Assembly (NCBI RefSeq): GCF_040947875.1
Contig: NZ_JBFRXN010000001.1
Span: forward strand, 930,001-994,000
Source: Pseudomonas sp. MYb118
GTDB lineage: Bacteria; Pseudomonadota; Gammaproteobacteria; Pseudomonadales; Pseudomonadaceae
Length of the DNA stretch: 64,000 nucleotides
Direction: 5' to 3'
In this document: positions 1 to 8,392 of the stretch, one piece after another
How the letters are laid out: each line of letters starts with the position of its first letter
Numbering within the stretch: the first letter of the stretch is position 1
Made by a program: the position numbers and the translations under genes
The notes under the pieces: model-generated
The model's input: the letters and a program-made list of their open reading frames with translations, nothing else
Told to the model about the DNA's origin: nothing
Database searches by the model: none

Positions 1-311
1 ATATTCTGCAAAACGCCACCGACGCCGATGGCCGCAAGCTGAAGATCCACACGATGTCGCCACCACTGAAACCACGCCAGAGCAAGTTCAACCGCGACAA
101 CCAGGATTTCGCTGCCGGGTACATCAACTACTTCGTAATCAACGGCGCAGTGATCGCCCCGGAGTTTGGCGATGAAGCGGCGGACACGAAGGCCTACGAC
201 CTGCTGTCCGAACTCTACCCAGACCGCGAAGTGCTGCAACTCAACATCGACGCAATCGCCGCCGGTGGCGGCGGCATCCACTGCGTGACCAGCCATCAGC
301 CGATGATCTGA
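1..311 (+). CDS. aguA: Agmatine deiminase, C-terminal part (cut by window start)
   Basis: Agmatine deiminase hydrolyses agmatine to N-carbamoylputrescine and ammonia in the cytoplasm, on the arginine-decarboxylase route to putrescine. The frame is open from base 3 to the TGA at 309, giving the last 102 residues of a family usually near 365-370. Visible hallmarks are the segment INYFVINGAVIAPEFGD and, close to the end, GGGGIHCVT, whose cysteine matches the catalytic Cys of the guanidino-group-modifying fold. The 5' part lies outside the window, so partners and promoter cannot be judged. REPIN repeats follow about 50 bases after the stop. A related peptidyl-arginine deiminase-type enzyme is the only realistic alternative. 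Confidence 0.88.
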   Translation, partial: ILQNATDADGRKLKIHTMSPPLKPRQSKFNRDNQDFAAGYINYFVINGAVIAPEFGDEAADTKAYDLLSELYPDREVLQLNIDAIAAGGGGIHCVTSHQPMI

Positions 312-358
312 CCCGCAACACGCCCCCACATTGGAATGGCGGCGGCATCCACGTCCCC

Positions 359-576
359 TGTAGGAGCGAGCTTGCTCGCGATGGTCGTCAACGATAACGC
401 TGGGTGCCTGATGCCCCGCGGTGCCCTTGCGCCCATCGCGAGCATGCTCGCTCCTACAGAGGCCCCGTAAACCTAATGTGGGAGCGAGCCTGCTCGCGAT
501 GGTTTCGGCCACACTGCGGAGTGTCTGGTGTTCCGCCGTGGTACCCAACTCATCGCGAGCAAGCTCGCTCCTACAG
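359..576. repeat. Two REPIN elements (paired inverted REPs)
   Basis: Two REP doublets lie at 359-458 and 477-576. Each begins with TGTAGGAGCGAGCTTGCTCG or TGTGGGAGCGAGCCTGCTCG and closes with the inverse, so each can fold into a long hairpin. The loop of the first (GGTCGTCAACGATAACG... ) is the inverse of the loop conserved in the arrays near 10.5, 16.7 and 19.5 kb, so it is the same family in opposite orientation. It fills the gap between two convergent genes. REPINs are non-autonomous and are thought to be moved by RAYT transposases; none is encoded here. Confidence 0.9.
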
Positions 577-595
577 GGGTTGTTTGTTGCCAGGT

Positions 596-1654
596 TTACA
601 GGTGATCCGCATCAATCACCGCCTTGGCAAACGCCTGCGGATCTTCCTGCGGCAGGTTGTGACCAATCCCGCCGCTGATCAGGCGGAACTCGTACTTGCC
701 GGTAAACCGCTTGGCATAGTCCTCAGGCTTGGGGTGCGGGGCGCCGTTGGCGTCGCCTTCCAGGGTGATGGTCGGCACACCGATGGACGGCGCCGTGGCC
801 AGTTTCTGCTCGAGGGCTTCGTATTGGCTCTCACCCTGGACCAAACCCAGACGCCAGCGGTAGTTGAACACAGTGATGTCGACGTGATCAGGGTTCTCCA
901 GAGCCTTGGCACTGCGATCAAACGTCGCGTCATCGAACGCCCATTTCGGCGAAGCCAGTTGCCAGATCAGCTTGGCAAAATCATGGGTGTTTTTCTGGTA
1001 GCCATCACGGCCACGCTCGGTGGCGAAGTAGAACTGGTACCACCACTGCAATTCCGCCTGGGGCGGCAGCGGGTTCTTGCCGGCGGCCTGGTTGCCGATC
1101 AGGTAACCGCTGACCGACACCAGCGCCTTGACCCGCTCTGGCCACAGGGCCGAGACGATGTCGGCGGTGCGTGCGCCCCAGTCGTAGCCGCCGAGCACCG
1201 CCTGCTTGATCTTCAGCGCGTCCATGAAGTCGATCACGTCGCTGGCCAGCGCCGCCGGTTGGCCGTTGCGCAGGGTGTCCTTGGACAGGAACTGCGTATC
1301 GCCATAACCCCGGGCATACGGCATCAGCACGCGATACCCCTTGGCGGCAAGGATCGGCGCAACCTCGTCATAGCTGTGAATGTCGTAGGGCCAGCCGTGC
1401 AGCAGGATCACCACCGGACCATTGGCCGGGCCGGTTTCGGCGTAGGCCACGTCCAGCAGGCCGGCCTTGATGTGTTTGAGCGGGCCGAACGGCGAGGGCG
1501 CCGAATAGCTCACCGCTGTGGTGGCGGCCGGTTGGGCTGCTGCTTGCGCCTGGACCGCGCCCATCGCACCGAGCAGGGCGACCGCGAGGATCGACGAGCC
1601 GAACAGACGGCGGCGGGTTTTACCGTGATTGTTGTTGTGCAGTGCCATCTTCAT
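596..1654 (-). CDS. Exported alpha/beta hydrolase with aspartate nucleophile (epoxide hydrolase/dehalogenase type)
   Basis: This 352-residue protein has an N-terminal export signal with a Tat-like RRRLF (residues 14-18) before a hydrophobic stretch ending at AQA, so it probably acts in the periplasm. The fold is alpha/beta hydrolase: HGWP at 86-89 forms the oxyanion region, GYDWG at 156-160 places the nucleophile elbow with Asp158 instead of Ser, and GHN at 331-333 supplies the catalytic His332. An Asp nucleophile is the mark of epoxide hydrolases and haloalkane or fluoroacetate dehalogenases. The ATG at 1654 has a GGAGAG Shine-Dalgarno just upstream. It is a single gene flanked by REPINs. 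The natural substrate cannot be read from sequence. Confidence 0.8.
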   Translation of the reverse strand: MKMALHNNNHGKTRRRLFGSSILAVALLGAMGAVQAQAAAQPAATTAVSYSAPSPFGPLKHIKAGLLDVAYAETGPANGPVVILLHGWPYDIHSYDEVAPILAAKGYRVLMPYARGYGDTQFLSKDTLRNGQPAALASDVIDFMDALKIKQAVLGGYDWGARTADIVSALWPERVKALVSVSGYLIGNQAAGKNPLPPQAELQWWYQFYFATERGRDGYQKNTHDFAKLIWQLASPKWAFDDATFDRSAKALENPDHVDITVFNYRWRLGLVQGESQYEALEQKLATAPSIGVPTITLEGDANGAPHPKPEDYAKRFTGKYEFRLISGGIGHNLPQEDPQAFAKAVIDADHL

Positions 1655-1913
1655 GTCGATCTCTCCATTGCGAACTGTTGGCCAGGAGGTCTGGATGAGC
1701 CCCTTGAAACCTTGAGTGCATTTGAACGCGATGACGTATCCGGGCTATGTCCAATCGTGGGGCGGGTGCAAACAGATGTATCCGGGAAGGCGCCAGATAC
1801 ATTGGGATACAAAGACACCGGTCGGCAGTCGCTGATGAAAGCGCAGGACTTCTGCCGGAAAAGCCGGATAATGGCGGCCAATTCGTTTTGGCACGCTATT
1901 CTGGTAATCCCCT

Positions 1914-4109
1914 ATGGAAATTAAGGTCAATTTTCTCGACAACCTTCGGCTCGAGGCCAAGTTCGACGACTTCACCGTGATCGCCGACCAACCGATTCGC
2001 TACAAGGGCGATGGTTCGGCGCCGGGTCCGTTCGACTACTTCCTGGCATCGTCGGCGTTGTGCGCGGCCTACTTCGTCAAGCTGTATTGCGAGACCCGCA
2101 ATATCCCGACCGACAACATTCGCCTGTCGCAGAACAACATTGTCGATCCGGAAAACCGCTACAACCAGATCTTCAAGATCCAGGTCGAGCTGCCTGCCGA
2201 CATTTCCGACAAGGACCGCCAGGGCATCCTGCGTTCCATCGACCGCTGCACCGTGAAGAAAGTGGTGCAGGCGGGACCTGAGTTCGTCATCGAAGAGGTG
2301 GAAAACCTCGACGCCGACGCCCAGGCGTTGCTGATGCCAACCTCGACGGCGGGCGAGGGCACCTACATCGTCGGCAAGGACCTGCCGCTGGAACAGACCA
2401 TCGCCAACATGTCCGGGATCCTCGCGGGCCTGGGCATGAAGATCGAAATCGCTTCGTGGCGCAACATCGTGCCCAACGTCTGGTCGCTGCACATCCGCGA
2501 TGCGCAGTCGCCGATGTGCTTCACCAACGGCAAGGGCTCGACCAAGGAAAGTGCGCTGGCCTCGGCGCTGGGTGAGTTCATCGAACGCCTGAACTGCAAC
2601 TTCTTCTACAACGACCAGTTCTGGGGCGAAGAGATCGCCAACGCGCCGTTCGTGCATTACCCCGACGAGCGCTGGTTCAAGCCGGGGCGCAAGGATGAAC
2701 TGCCAGCGGAAATCCTCGACGCCTACTGCCTGAAGATCTACAACCGCGACGGCGAACTGCGTGGCTCGCACCTGTACGACACCAACTCGGGCAATGAAGC
2801 GCGCGGCATCGTGTCCCTGCCGTTCGTGCGCCAGTCCGATGGCGAAGTGGTGTACTTCCCGTCCAACCTGATCGAAAACCTGTACCTGAGCAACGGCATG
2901 AGCGCCGGCAACACCCTGGCCGAAGCCCAGGTGCAGTGCCTGTCGGAAATCTTCGAGCGTGCGGTCAAGCGCGAAATCATCGAAGGCGAATTTGCCCTGC
3001 CGGACGTGCCCGCTGAGGTGCTGGCGAAATACCCGAGCATTGTTGCCGGTATCGAGGGCCTGGAAGCCCAGGGTTTCCCGGTGCTGGTCAAGGATGCGTC
3101 GCTGGGTGGTGAATTCCCGGTGATGTGCGTGACCCTGATGAACCCGCGCACCGGTGGCGTGTTCGCCTCGTTCGGCGCTCACCCGACCATGGAAGTGGCG
3201 CTCGAGCGTAGCCTCACCGAACTGCTGCAGGGCCGCAGCTTCGAAGGCCTCAATGACCTGCCGCAGCCGACCTTCGAAGGCCACGCGGTGACCGAGCCGA
3301 ACAACTTCGTCGAGCACTTCATCGACTCCAGCGGCGTGGTGTCGTGGCGCTTCTTCAGTGCCAAGCCGGAATACGAATTCGTCGAGTGGGATTTCTCCGG
3401 CCACGGCGAAGATTCCAATGCCCAGGAGGCCGCGACCCTGTTCGGCATCCTGCAAAACATGGGCAAGGAATCGTACATGGCGGTGTACGAACACCTGGGC
3501 GCCACCGCCTGCCGCATCCTGGTGCCGGACTACTCGGAGATCTACCCGGTCGACGACCTGATCTGGGACAACACCAACAAGGCGCTGTTCTTCCGCGAAG
3601 ACATCCTCAACCTGCATCGCCTCGATGAAGCGCAGTTGCAGGACCTGGTCGAGCGCCTGGTTGAGAGCGAGCTGGACGACTACACCGACATCACCACCCT
3701 GATCGGCATCGAGTTCGACGACAACACCCCGTGGGGCCAGTTGACCATCCTCGAACTCAAGGCACTGATCTACCTGGCCCTGCAGCAATACGAGGAAGCC
3801 AAGGAGGCGGTGGAAACCTTCCTGCAATACAACGACAACACCGTCGAGCGTGGCTTGTTCTACCAGGCGGTGAACGTGGTGCTGGAGATGGAACTGGACG
3901 AAGACCTGGAACTGGCCGACTACGAAGCCAACTTCCGCCGCATGTTCGGCGCCGAACGCACCGACGCCGCGATTGGTTCGGTCAACGGCAGCGTCCGCTT
4001 CTACGGCCTGACGCCCACCAGTATGAAACTCGAAGGCCTCGACCGCCACCTGCGCCTGATCGACAGCTACAAAAAACTCCACAGCGCCCGGGCCAACCAG
4101 GCTCGGTGA
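1914..4109 (+). CDS. ycaO: OsmC-YcaO fusion, ribosomal protein S12 methylthiotransferase accessory factor
   Basis: This is a 731-residue cytoplasmic protein. Residues 1 to about 145 resemble the OsmC fold (YKGDGSAPGPFDYFLASSAL). From about residue 155 onward it follows E. coli YcaO closely: PNVWSLHIRD, CFTNGKGSTKESALASALGE, GMSAGNTLAEAQVQCLSEIF and SFGAHPTMEVALERSLTEL, ending in a helical, TPR-like tail. E. coli YcaO is needed with RimO for beta-methylthiolation of S12 Asp89; YcaO domains activate amide carbonyls with ATP. E. coli YcaO is about 586 residues and lacks the OsmC part, which explains the extra length here. The start is the ATG at 1914 with only a weak ribosome-binding site. No neighbouring cyclodehydratase partner or precursor peptide is seen, arguing against a RiPP role. 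Confidence 0.9.
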   Translation: MEIKVNFLDNLRLEAKFDDFTVIADQPIRYKGDGSAPGPFDYFLASSALCAAYFVKLYCETRNIPTDNIRLSQNNIVDPENRYNQIFKIQVELPADISDKDRQGILRSIDRCTVKKVVQAGPEFVIEEVENLDADAQALLMPTSTAGEGTYIVGKDLPLEQTIANMSGILAGLGMKIEIASWRNIVPNVWSLHIRDAQSPMCFTNGKGSTKESALASALGEFIERLNCNFFYNDQFWGEEIANAPFVHYPDERWFKPGRKDELPAEILDAYCLKIYNRDGELRGSHLYDTNSGNEARGIVSLPFVRQSDGEVVYFPSNLIENLYLSNGMSAGNTLAEAQVQCLSEIFERAVKREIIEGEFALPDVPAEVLAKYPSIVAGIEGLEAQGFPVLVKDASLGGEFPVMCVTLMNPRTGGVFASFGAHPTMEVALERSLTELLQGRSFEGLNDLPQPTFEGHAVTEPNNFVEHFIDSSGVVSWRFFSAKPEYEFVEWDFSGHGEDSNAQEAATLFGILQNMGKESYMAVYEHLGATACRILVPDYSEIYPVDDLIWDNTNKALFFREDILNLHRLDEAQLQDLVERLVESELDDYTDITTLIGIEFDDNTPWGQLTILELKALIYLALQQYEEAKEAVETFLQYNDNTVERGLFYQAVNVVLEMELDEDLELADYEANFRRMFGAERTDAAIGSVNGSVRFYGLTPTSMKLEGLDRHLRLIDSYKKLHSARANQAR

Positions 4110-4116
4110 CCCGCCC

Positions 4117-4756
4117 TGTAGGAGCGAGCTTGCTCGCGATGGCGCCGGCCCAATCAACAAAGATGTTGCCTGACACACCGCCATCGCGAGCAAGCTCGCT
4201 CCTACAGTGGATTTGTGTTGTTCATGGGATTTGTGACCGACACAGATCAACCCCTGTAGGAGCGAGCATGCTCGCGAAGGGCCGGCCCAATCAATAAAGG
4301 TGTTGCCTGACACACCGCCATCGCGAGCAAGCTCGCTCCTACAGTGGATTTGTGTTGTTCATGGAATTTGTGACCGACACAGATCACCCCCTGTAGGAGC
4401 GAGCTTGCTCGCGAGGGGCCAGCCCAATCAACAAAGATGTTGCCTGACACACCGCCATCGCGAGCAAGCTCGCTCCTACAGTGGATTTGTGTTGTTCATG
4501 GGATTTGTGACCGACACAGATCAACCCCTGTAGGAGCGAGCTTGCTCGCGAAGGGCCGGCCCAATCAACAAAGATGTTGCCTGACACACCGCCATCGCGA
4601 GCAAGCTCGCTCCTACAGTGGATTTGTGTTGTTCATGGGATTTGTGAACGACAGAGATCCCCCCTGTGGGAGCGGGCTTGCCCGCGATGGGGCCATCACA
4701 TCCAGCATCATTAGCGCCTGACACACCGCCATCGCGGGCAAGCCCGCTCCCACAGG
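4117..4756. repeat. Tandem array of five REPINs, period about 137 bp
   Basis: REP doublets begin at 4117, 4255, 4392, 4529 and 4665. Each unit has TGTAGGAGCGAGC-TTGCTCGCGA, a loop containing CAAAGATGTTGCCTGACAC, the inverse REP, and a linker beginning TGGATTTGTGTTGTTCATGG. Linkers and loops are nearly identical, so the units arose by tandem duplication and not by separate insertions. The fifth unit is diverged (GGAGCGGGCTTGCCCGCGATGG). The whole 668-base space between the convergent ycaO and Nudix genes is this array, and no gene is present. Confidence 0.92.
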
Positions 4757-4777
4757 TTTCAGCTGCGCCCAAAGGCC

Positions 4778-5173
4778 TCAAGCACAACGCTTGAGAATCA
4801 CCTTGATCGGCCGCCGCACCCGGCGCTTCGACACTTCCTTGGGTTTGATCCAGCGGCACGCGTCGATTTCATTGCAGGGGCGGGGCTTGGAAGAGGTCTT
4901 GGTCGCTTCGAACAGGTAATGAATCACCTTGTCCTCGCGGAATTCAGCGATGTAACGCAGTTCATCACAGGACAGGCCGGTTTCCTCAGCCATCTCCCGG
5001 CGCGCGGCCTGCAAGGGCGTCTCGTTGTGCTCGACCGTGCCACCCGGCAGGTTCCATTTGGCATTGCGCTTACGCACGAACAGCACCTCGCCGTCCTTAC
5101 GGTAGATCACCGTGGCGCGCAGTTTGATTCCCTTTCTTCTTGCCGTAGCGGTGTCCATGGCCTTCATGCGCAT
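4778..5173 (-). CDS. Nudix hydrolase
   Basis: This 131-residue cytoplasmic protein hydrolyses a nucleoside diphosphate linked to another moiety. The complete Nudix box GX5EX7REUXEEXGU is present at residues 45-67 (G45, E51, R59-E60, E63-E64, G66). The C-terminus is basic ([14 protein letters not shown]), unlike the plainest MutT proteins, and may bind nucleic acid or acidic substrate. Three in-frame ATGs (5173, 5167, 5158) are possible; the first has GGGA four bases upstream and is kept with caution. It is divergent from pstS and convergent with the REPIN array. Substrate specificity is not evident. Confidence 0.85.
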   Translation of the reverse strand: MRMKAMDTATARRKGIKLRATVIYRKDGEVLFVRKRNAKWNLPGGTVEHNETPLQAARREMAEETGLSCDELRYIAEFREDKVIHYLFEATKTSSKPRPCNEIDACRWIKPKEVSKRRVRRPIKVILKRCA

Positions 5174-5323
5174 TCCCGGATCAGTTGGCTGGACGGAGCT
5201 CTATAAAGGACGGCTCCTGACTCAAGGCTAGGGTTTTAATGTGTCGATTGGATGACTGCGCAACGCCGTTTATCGCCCCATTGTTTGTCAGAAAAATCGT
5301 ACATCCGACCGTTTGCCATGCCT

Positions 5324-5341
5324 CTGTCATAAACCTTTAAC
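5324..5341 (+). promoter_or_regulatory. Pho box (PhoB operator) upstream of pstS
   Basis: The sequence CTGTCATAAACCTTTAAC matches the PhoB site: a perfect first 7-mer CTGTCAT, a 4-base A-rich spacer, and a second 7-mer matching CTGTCAC at 5 of 7 positions. It lies 66 bases before the pstS ATG on the coding strand, the usual place where PhoB substitutes for the -35 element. It implies induction under phosphate limitation. Confidence 0.75.
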
Positions 5342-5407
5342 AATTGTGGAGCAAAGTGCCGTAGCCCCGTAAAACAGAAGCCCCGTTAAACACATGGAGT
5401 TCCTTTG

Positions 5408-6439
5408 ATGAAGAGTTTGTTTAAGTCCGCCGCGTTGGCCGTAACAGTTTCCCTGTGCGCCACCTCGGTGTCTTTCGCTGCGGAAAGCGTACGCCTGACC
5501 GGTTCCGGCGCCAGCTTCCCGGCTCCGATTTATCTCACCTGGTTCAAGGACTTCAGCAAAAAATCCGAAGGCGTGACCGTCGACTACCAATCCAAGGGTA
5601 GCGGTGCGGGCGTACAGGACTTCCTGAACAACACCGTCGACTTCGCTGCCAGTGACTCGGCAATGAAAGAAGAAGACATGGCCAAGGTGCCAGGCGGCGT
5701 GCAACTGCTGCCAATGACCGCTGGCGAAATCGTGCTGGCCTACAACCTGCCAGGCAACCCTAAGGGCCTGAAGCTGCCACGCGACGTTTACTCCAACATC
5801 TTCCTGGGCAAGATCACCAACTGGAACGATAAAGAGATCGCCGCCGCCAACCCGGATCTGAAACTGCCTGACATGCCGATCACCGTGGTCGTACGTGCAG
5901 ACTCCAGCGGTACCACCGCTGTGTTCACCAAACACCTGTCGGCCATCAACACCGCGTTCAACAAGGACCTGGGTGAAGGCAACACCGTCAACTGGCCAGC
6001 CAGCGACAAGTTCATCAAGTCGCCGAAGAACGATGGCGTGACCGCCACCGTACGTCAGACCCCTGGCGCCATCGGCTACATCGAGTACGGCTTCGCCAAA
6101 CTGGCCAAGGTCGACTTCGCCGAGCTGCAGAACAAGGCTGGCAAATACGTCGTACCGAACGCCGAAAGCGGTGCAGAAGCGCTGGACGCCGTGAAGATGC
6201 CGGAAAACCTGGTGGCCTGGCTGCCTGATCCGGACGGCGCCAAGTCGTACCCGATCACTTCCTACACCTGGATGATCTTCCACAAGAAGAACCAGACTCC
6301 GGAAAAAGCCAAGGCCATGCGTGACATGGTCGAGTACGGCCTGACCGAAGGTCAGAAAATCGCCGACTCGATGGGTTACATCCCGCTGCCGAAATCGGTT
6401 GTAGATCAGGTTCGCAAGGCTTCCGCCAACATCCAGTAA
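5408..6439 (+). CDS. pstS: Phosphate ABC transporter, periplasmic phosphate-binding protein
   Basis: PstS captures inorganic phosphate in the periplasm and delivers it to PstCA. The 343-residue product starts with a Sec signal (MKSLFKSAALAVTVSLCATSVSFAA, cleaved around residue 24-25), followed by the family signature VRLTGSGASFPAPIY. Phosphate-ligand segments such as GSGAGVQDF, ADSSGTTAVF and TPGAIGYIEYG are visible. GGAG eight bases ahead supports the ATG at 5408 over the TTG just before it. It heads an operon with pstC, pstA, pstB and two further genes, preceded by a Pho box. Whether this is the only Pst system of the genome cannot be known from this window. Confidence 0.96.
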   Translation: MKSLFKSAALAVTVSLCATSVSFAAESVRLTGSGASFPAPIYLTWFKDFSKKSEGVTVDYQSKGSGAGVQDFLNNTVDFAASDSAMKEEDMAKVPGGVQLLPMTAGEIVLAYNLPGNPKGLKLPRDVYSNIFLGKITNWNDKEIAAANPDLKLPDMPITVVVRADSSGTTAVFTKHLSAINTAFNKDLGEGNTVNWPASDKFIKSPKNDGVTATVRQTPGAIGYIEYGFAKLAKVDFAELQNKAGKYVVPNAESGAEALDAVKMPENLVAWLPDPDGAKSYPITSYTWMIFHKKNQTPEKAKAMRDMVEYGLTEGQKIADSMGYIPLPKSVVDQVRKASANIQ

Positions 6440-6480
6440 CACATGCGTGGCTTCTCCCGGTGTGTGCTGCCCGCCACGCC

Positions 6481-6495
6481 GGGGGGATTTCCCCC
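6481..6495 (+). other. Small GC hairpin between pstS and pstC
   Basis: GGGGG-GATTT-CCCCC forms a short stem in the 75-base gap between the pstS stop and the preferred pstC start. In binding-protein transporter operons such elements often reduce read-through so that the binding protein is made in excess. There is no U-tract, so it is at most an attenuating or mRNA-stabilising structure. Confidence 0.35.
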
Positions 6496-6514
6496 ACTGT
6501 TCCGGAATCAGTCC

Positions 6515-7480
6515 ATGAACAAGCCTTTTGTCGTACCGGTCAATCCGGACTCAGCCTGCAAACCGCCTTCGCCGAAGGACTTTCTGGTCGATCGGACCTT
6601 CCGTGCGCTTTCGCGCATCGGTGTGGTGCTGATTCTGGCTGTGGTGTTTGCCCTGATATACGAAGTTGGAGTAAAGGCGCTTCCAGGCATGGAGAAACAT
6701 GGTCTGGATGTTCTTTTCGGTAGCGTCTGGGACGTTAACCAAGGCAAGTACGGCATTCTGCCGGCGATCTGGGGCACGCTGTACAGCGCCCTGATTGCAC
6801 TGATCATTGCTGGCATGTTCGGCGTCAGCATGGCGATTTTCCTGACCCAGGATTTCCTGCCCGCCCAACTCGCCGCTGTTTTTCGCACCATCGTTGAATT
6901 GCTCGCCGCCATCCCCAGCGTCGTTTACGGCCTGTGGGGCATTTACGTGGTCATCCCGGCTATCCGGCCGCTGACGACCTGGTTGAATGCCGAGCTCGGC
7001 TGGATTCCCTTTTTCGGCACGTCCCTGAGCGGCCCGGGCCTGCTGCCCGCCGCGCTGGTGCTGGCCATCATGATTCTGCCGACCATTGCGGCGGTATCCC
7101 AGGACGCGCTGACCGCCGTCCCGATGAAAACCAAACAGGCCGCCTACGGCATGGGCACCACCCACTGGGAAGCGATTCTCAAGGTGATGGTGCCATCGGC
7201 TGCCACCGGCATCTTCGGTTCCCTGGTGCTGGGCCTTGGCCGTGCGCTGGGTGAAACCATGGCCCTGGCGATGCTGGTGGGTAACGCCAACAACATCTCC
7301 CTTTCGCTGTTCGCCCCGGCCAACACCCTGGCGGCCTTGCTGGCGCTGAACTTCCCGGAAGCGGGACCGAACGAGATCGAAGTGCTGATGTACGCCGCTC
7401 TGGTGCTGATGTTCATCACCCTGGTGGTCAACATCCTCGGCTCCATGATCATGATGTACGCCCAGCGGGGTAATAAATGA
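6515..7480 (+). CDS. pstC: Phosphate ABC transporter permease PstC
   Basis: PstC is one of two inner-membrane subunits that form the phosphate channel. The 321-residue product has a cytoplasmic N-terminus followed by about six hydrophobic segments (for example LSRIGVVLILAVVFALIYEV and GTLYSALIALIIAGMFGVSMA). The EAA-type loop that docks on PstB is seen near AAYGMGTTHWEAILKVMVPSA. The ATG at 6515, preceded by GGAA, is preferred over the ATG at 6443, which would add 24 untypical residues. It overlaps pstA by four bases (ATGA), indicating translational coupling. Confidence 0.93.
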   Translation: MNKPFVVPVNPDSACKPPSPKDFLVDRTFRALSRIGVVLILAVVFALIYEVGVKALPGMEKHGLDVLFGSVWDVNQGKYGILPAIWGTLYSALIALIIAGMFGVSMAIFLTQDFLPAQLAAVFRTIVELLAAIPSVVYGLWGIYVVIPAIRPLTTWLNAELGWIPFFGTSLSGPGLLPAALVLAIMILPTIAAVSQDALTAVPMKTKQAAYGMGTTHWEAILKVMVPSAATGIFGSLVLGLGRALGETMALAMLVGNANNISLSLFAPANTLAALLALNFPEAGPNEIEVLMYAALVLMFITLVVNILGSMIMMYAQRGNK

Positions 7481-8373
7481 TGACTAGCCTGACGACCCCT
7501 ATCGACGCCTTGCCGAGCCTGCAGCGCAAGTTCGAAGGCCGCGCACTGCGCAGCCTGGTCCTGACCACGCTGGTCTGGCTGGGCGCACTGCTGGCCAGCG
7601 TGCCGCTGCTGTCGGTGCTCTACATGCTGATCACCAAGGGCGGCGCTCGCCTGAGCCTGGAAGTCTTCACCGAATTGCCACCGACCGGTTTCGAGACCGG
7701 CGGCGGTTTCGGTAACGCCATGGCCGGTACCTTCGTCATGGTCGGCATTGCTGCCGCCATCGCGGTGCCGGTCGGCATCATGGCCGCCGTGTTTCTCGCA
7801 GAGCTGGGCCCGGAAAGCAAGCTGGCCAACGCCGCGCGCTTCGCCGCGAAGATGCTCACCGGCCTGCCTTCGATCCTGGCCGGTGTGTTCGCCTACGCCA
7901 TCGTGGTGATGACCACTGGCACCTACTCGGCACCTGCCGGTGGTGTGGCGCTGGCGGTACTGATGCTGCCCATCGTCGTGCTGACCGCTGAAGAGTCGAT
8001 GAAGATGGTGCCCAAGATCATGAAGGACGCCGCCTACGGCATGGGCTGCACCCGCTCGCAAGTGATCTGGAAAATCATTCTGCCAACCGGCATGCCGGCC
8101 ATCCTCACCGGCGTCATGCTGGCCGTGGCACGTGCCGCGGGTGAAACCGCGCCGCTGCTGTTCACCGCGCTGTTCAGCAACTACTGGATCTATCACGAAG
8201 GCAGCCTGGCGGTGATGAACCCGACGGCCTCGCTGGCGGTACTGATCTACAACTTCTCCGGCATGCCGTTTGACAACCAGCTCGAGCTCGCCTGGGCGGC
8301 CTCGCTGGTGTTGGTCATGATCGTGCTGGTCGTGAATGTCGTGAGCCGAATTTTCGGCAAGCCAAAGTATTGA
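7477..8373 (+). CDS. pstA: Phosphate ABC transporter permease PstA
   Basis: This is the second membrane subunit of the phosphate importer, 298 residues, with about six transmembrane segments. Its coupling loop reads AAYGMGCTRSQVIWKIILPT, matching the PstC loop in position. The segments AGTFVMVGIAAAIAVPVGIMAAVFLAELG and TGLPSILAGVFAYAIVV are typical of PstA. The start overlaps the pstC stop in an ATGA junction, and pstB follows after 19 bases with a good GGAG site. It works with PstC and PstB to transport phosphate released by PstS and, in the family, to signal phosphate status to PhoR. Confidence 0.93.
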   Translation: MMTSLTTPIDALPSLQRKFEGRALRSLVLTTLVWLGALLASVPLLSVLYMLITKGGARLSLEVFTELPPTGFETGGGFGNAMAGTFVMVGIAAAIAVPVGIMAAVFLAELGPESKLANAARFAAKMLTGLPSILAGVFAYAIVVMTTGTYSAPAGGVALAVLMLPIVVLTAEESMKMVPKIMKDAAYGMGCTRSQVIWKIILPTGMPAILTGVMLAVARAAGETAPLLFTALFSNYWIYHEGSLAVMNPTASLAVLIYNFSGMPFDNQLELAWAASLVLVMIVLVVNVVSRIFGKPKY

Positions 8374-8392
8374 GAATCGGAGCACCTGAATA

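Noticed and set aside
404..1924. Plus-strand reading frame of 506 codons over the REPINs and hydrolase
   Set aside because: Starts inside REP sequence and is antisense to the alpha/beta hydrolase with catalytic motifs.
1896..4313. Long minus-strand reading frame of 805 codons
   Set aside because: It lies opposite the OsmC-YcaO gene, which has clear homology, and its protein is a low-complexity Val/Arg/Asp pattern caused by GC-rich third positions.
4117..4756. Regular repeats as a CRISPR array
   Set aside because: Units are 137 bases with internal inverted REPs, linkers are themselves conserved, and no cas genes are near.
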